Notes under the pieces: generated by a model
Databases searched by the model: none
What the model saw: the letters and a program-made list of their open reading frames with translations, nothing else
Told to the model about the DNA's origin: nothing
In this document: positions 13,214 to 15,644 of the stretch, piece after piece
Layout of the letters: each line of letters starts with the position of its first letter
Numbering within the stretch: the stretch's first letter is position 1
Assembly: GCA_022562655.1 (NCBI GenBank)
Contig: JADFOU010000013.1
Location: 1-15,644, forward strand
Source: a candidate division TA06 bacterium
Lineage (GTDB): Bacteria > Hydrothermota > DG-26 > E44-bin18 > JADFOU01
DNA: 15,644 bases
Reading direction: 5' to 3'
Translations under genes and position numbers: made by a program

Positions 13214-14143
13214 TCAGCACCCCCGTAGCGATTCAATTTTTCTTTGAAGATTAAAAAGATAGATGGCGCTAGTCTTATCGTAAATCCAAGTCGGTTCCAG
13301 AATGAGTACTTCCCGAAGGGCATTCTCAAATAGTTTCAGGTTGTAGTAACTCTGGGCAAGCAATAAATGAACCCGAGAAGCATTTGCACCCGTGGAATCG
13401 TGTGAAAAGAAATAGTTGTTGTCCAATTCGAGAACGCCGTTTCCGTTTAAGATAGCCATGAGATCCTGATTGTTCGCCGAAAAGAGGGTGGCCATTCCTG
13501 CGAAAGCATCTACCTGCCTCTCCGTTTCGACAATAGTGGTATCCGAATAGGAATAGTTGACTATTAGCGTATCGGCGGAGACAGGAGGAACGGGTATCGT
13601 GTCAGCATTTTCATCACTCCAGGCGAGGGTGATGGTGGAATCGGTGAAACTCACCACATCGTAAAAGGCCTCATCCAAGAGGGTATCCGCTGGTATACTC
13701 TTAATGGTCAAATCAGGTAAGCCCAGGAGGGGGTTGTTGAGAGTGTCTGAGAGGGGCCGAATCACCCAGGTTGTGCCTGGGACAACTTCCGAGTCTTCAT
13801 CAAAGACCTCTACCACTGGCCGAATTCCCTCAAGACTGATCGCAAGTGAAAAGTTGGAGAGAGCCTCCGTGAATTGACCGATCTGGGATTGGGACCAGCC
13901 GAGACCCAGATAGGCATCGGGCTCATCCGCCTTGATCACAGTGAAGGAATCGAACTTGGCGATTGCCAGATCGTAATCACCAGCCACATAAGCTGCCCAC
14001 CCATCTGCCAAAAGACGTGGGACGGTGGGATATGGACCGACAGGGTCACCGTGTTTCTTTCCACAAGATGCAAGAAGCAGGAAGCAGAAAGTAAAAAGCC
14101 AAAAGGCCGTGAATCGTGAAACCCGGATCACATCAACCTCCAT
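13214..14143 (-). CDS. TPR-containing lipoprotein
   Basis: A signal sequence ends in the lipobox L-L-A-S-C with Cys at residue 27, so the mature protein should be lipid-anchored in the envelope. Two tetratricopeptide-like repeats follow at about 44-108 (ADGWAAYVAGDYDLAIAKFD and the next helix pair). Then comes a strand-rich, Asp/Thr-rich segment of about 115 residues, then more helical repeat (about 215-300). The strand-rich part splits the helical repeats. Function is unknown; such proteins often scaffold envelope complexes. The ATG at 14141-14143 lies one base after the stop of the upstream cargo gene, implying coupling. A GTG at 14129-14131 has GGAGG five bases upstream and gives a more usual signal length, so it may be the true start. 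Confidence 0.82.
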   Translation of the reverse strand: MEVDVIRVSRFTAFWLFTFCFLLLASCGKKHGDPVGPYPTVPRLLADGWAAYVAGDYDLAIAKFDSFTVIKADEPDAYLGLGWSQSQIGQFTEALSNFSLAISLEGIRPVVEVFDEDSEVVPGTTWVIRPLSDTLNNPLLGLPDLTIKSIPADTLLDEAFYDVVSFTDSTITLAWSDENADTIPVPPVSADTLIVNYSYSDTTIVETERQVDAFAGMATLFSANNQDLMAILNGNGVLELDNNYFFSHDSTGANASRVHLLLAQSYYNLKLFENALREVLILEPTWIYDKTSAIYLFNLQRKIESLRGC

Positions 14144-14144
14144 C

Positions 14145-15644
14145 TCATCTGAGGAGAACCAGTTTCTTTGTTTGCTTAAAGTCTCCTGCCTGGAAGGTAT
14201 AGAAATAGATGCCGGAAGTCATATTCCTCCCGGTGTCGTCCTTCCCCTCCCATGGAACAGAGTAGAAACCTGCCTTTTCCTGCCCATTTATCAGCGTTTT
14301 CACGACCTGCCCAAGGATATTGTAGATCTTCAGAGAGACATGGCTATCATTGGGCAGTTGGTATAGGATCACCGTCACTTTTCCCATCGGATTGGGGATG
14401 TTTTGGGAGAGGGTGTAGACCTTGGGAAGGGAAGGAAGGAGGGGGTGGGGTCCCAACTGGACCTGGTAAGTGCCCAGGATGTCAATTTCGGTGGAGAGTG
14501 ACCCCTCATCCAGAATACCTCCGACATAAACCCAATTCTTCCCTTCCAAACGATAGATCCCTAATTTGGAGGGATCAGGATCCGTCAACTCTTCAAGGTG
14601 AATGGTTAATCTGGCCGGACTCTTCAATCGGAGACCTGTGGGTCCAATTCTGTAGGCAAAGCCCACAGGGGCACGCTCCTCAGGGATCGAGACAAGGTCT
14701 CCAAAAGAAGAAACCCTCAACCCTTGAGTGGTTGGAGAGGATTCCAGGGTGAAGACGGTGAGATAGATATCCTTCGCTAAGGATTTGGCTGGAAGGCGGA
14801 GGTGCATCTCCCCTTCTATGCTGGCGATCTCGCCCCCCTCATCAGCCTGAATAAATTGGACCGAAACACCTGTAGTCACAGTGTCAATGTCATTCCCAGC
14901 GAAATCTTCACCGGTGAGGACGATCTGGGCGATTCCGCTGACGGAGAGAGCAATGTCACCCTTATAGATCACCAGGATTGAATCGGTTCCAGGATCTGTG
15001 AAGATCTCCATGGTAACCTGTTGGGTTGAATTGTTCTGTGTTACCTCAACGACAGGGGTTTCAACGGAAACATCCGAAAATAACCTCTCATTCGAGAAAA
15101 CATACAGATCTAAAAACCTGTCTGCCTGGGCGTTTTGGAATACACCCAGTTTAACATAAATGGGACGAATAAGGTCGTTTGAAAACACCAAAGCTGGTTT
15201 TGTCCCTGAATCTCCCACATTACTCACCACAGCTCTAATACCCATAGGGTATTTCAACGGGTCGATATATATTCTGGATTCATTGGTCAAACTGAGAGAG
15301 ATATAATCCACCAATGGAGAAAGGGAGTCGGGATTTATTAGATGCAACGTAAAGGGGTTGATATTATCCCCGTTGAAAAGAAGAGTATCCCCTCCCAGAC
15401 TATCGAGGTCAATAGTGAAGAAGTTGAGGCTCCAAGGAACGCTTGTAACCGAAAATGTAGGAAATTTCACATCCAAAAGCCCCGGGCTCACCTGTAAACT
15501 ATCATATCCATACAGCCCCCCATTAAAGGAAGGATCTGGATAATCCAGGGCAGTCGCGACACCCCAATCGTCGAAGATCTGGATGTGAGTCTCAGAAAAT
15601 CCCTGTCGGCTGAGGGCTGCATCGATCCCTTCGAAATCGTGGAG
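14145..15644 (-). CDS. T9SS type A cargo protein, 5'-truncated by window edge; possible M6/M30-like protease C-terminal part
   Basis: The frame is open from the right window edge (499 residues visible), so the start is outside. The last 95 residues are a type A sorting domain (V-Y-T-L-S-Q-N-I-P-N-P, V-S-L-K-I-Y-N-I-L-G, A-G-F-Y-S-V-P-W, S-G-I-Y-F-Y-T-F-Q-A-G-D-F). A preceding segment ending Y-R-L-E-G-K-N-W-V-Y-V-G-G is a typical beta-domain of surface proteins. The first visible residues (G-I-D-A-A-L, then I-F-D-D-W-G-V-A-T-A-L-D-Y-P-D, then G-L-Y-G-Y) resemble, from memory, the end of the catalytic region of secreted M6/M30-like metalloproteases; no zinc motif is in the window, so this is tentative. 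A GTG at 15491 could be mistaken for the start. It lies one base before the TPR lipoprotein gene. Confidence 0.85.
   Translation of the reverse strand, partial: LHDFEGIDAALSRQGFSETHIQIFDDWGVATALDYPDPSFNGGLYGYDSLQVSPGLLDVKFPTFSVTSVPWSLNFFTIDLDSLGGDTLLFNGDNINPFTLHLINPDSLSPLVDYISLSLTNESRIYIDPLKYPMGIRAVVSNVGDSGTKPALVFSNDLIRPIYVKLGVFQNAQADRFLDLYVFSNERLFSDVSVETPVVEVTQNNSTQQVTMEIFTDPGTDSILVIYKGDIALSVSGIAQIVLTGEDFAGNDIDTVTTGVSVQFIQADEGGEIASIEGEMHLRLPAKSLAKDIYLTVFTLESSPTTQGLRVSSFGDLVSIPEERAPVGFAYRIGPTGLRLKSPARLTIHLEELTDPDPSKLGIYRLEGKNWVYVGGILDEGSLSTEIDILGTYQVQLGPHPLLPSLPKVYTLSQNIPNPMGKVTVILYQLPNDSHVSLKIYNILGQVVKTLINGQEKAGFYSVPWEGKDDTGRNMTSGIYFYTFQAGDFKQTKKLVLLR

Overview
All credible genes in this window lie on the minus strand, so transcription runs from high to low coordinates. 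Gene content suggests an uncultivated diderm bacterium of the Fibrobacterota-Chlorobiota-Bacteroidota (FCB) type or a neighbouring candidate phylum. The evidence is two proteins with C-terminal type IX secretion (T9SS type A) sorting domains, a PorX-type response regulator (receiver plus PglZ domain), a Bacteroidota-style histidine kinase, an MsbA-like lipid exporter and a heptosyltransferase-like (GT9) protein. No rRNA, tRNA, CRISPR array, transposase or phage gene was seen. The phylum is an inference and was not tested.

Layout in transcription order. (1) 15644-11012 is a secretion cargo block. It holds a 5'-truncated T9SS cargo protein (14145-15644), a coupled TPR lipoprotein (13214-14143) and a second T9SS cargo protein (11012-13075). 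It ends at a strong intrinsic terminator (10968-11000). (2) A near-consensus extended -10 sigma70 promoter (10939-10966) follows directly and appears to start a leaderless GT9-like gene, then an MsbA-like ABC exporter. (3) 7662-3139 is a signalling block: a GAF-GAF-GGDEF diguanylate cyclase, a membrane histidine kinase and PorX. (4) 3055-603 is a cofactor and nucleotide block: folK, a deoxynucleoside kinase, panC and panD, with no panB visible. (5) Downstream of panD, 602-22 looks like decayed coding DNA: a frameshifted lipoprotein remnant, a GC-rich repeat insertion and the C-terminal piece of an alpha-helical protein.

The blocks fit one theme. Lipid and saccharide genes build the outer membrane, T9SS cargo is exported through it and anchored on it, and the PorX/kinase pair is the known type of regulator for that secretion route. 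A diguanylate cyclase upstream and the nucleotide-hydrolase-like output domain of PorX hint at a nucleotide-signalling layer.

The least ordinary signals are in the spacers: a 70-nt hairpin made of five direct plus five inverted heptamers between PorX and folK, other heptamer-word spacers, and three exact copies of a 13-nt palindrome (GCCCGATTCGGGC) in 3 kb, two of them inside reading frames, plus longer variants.
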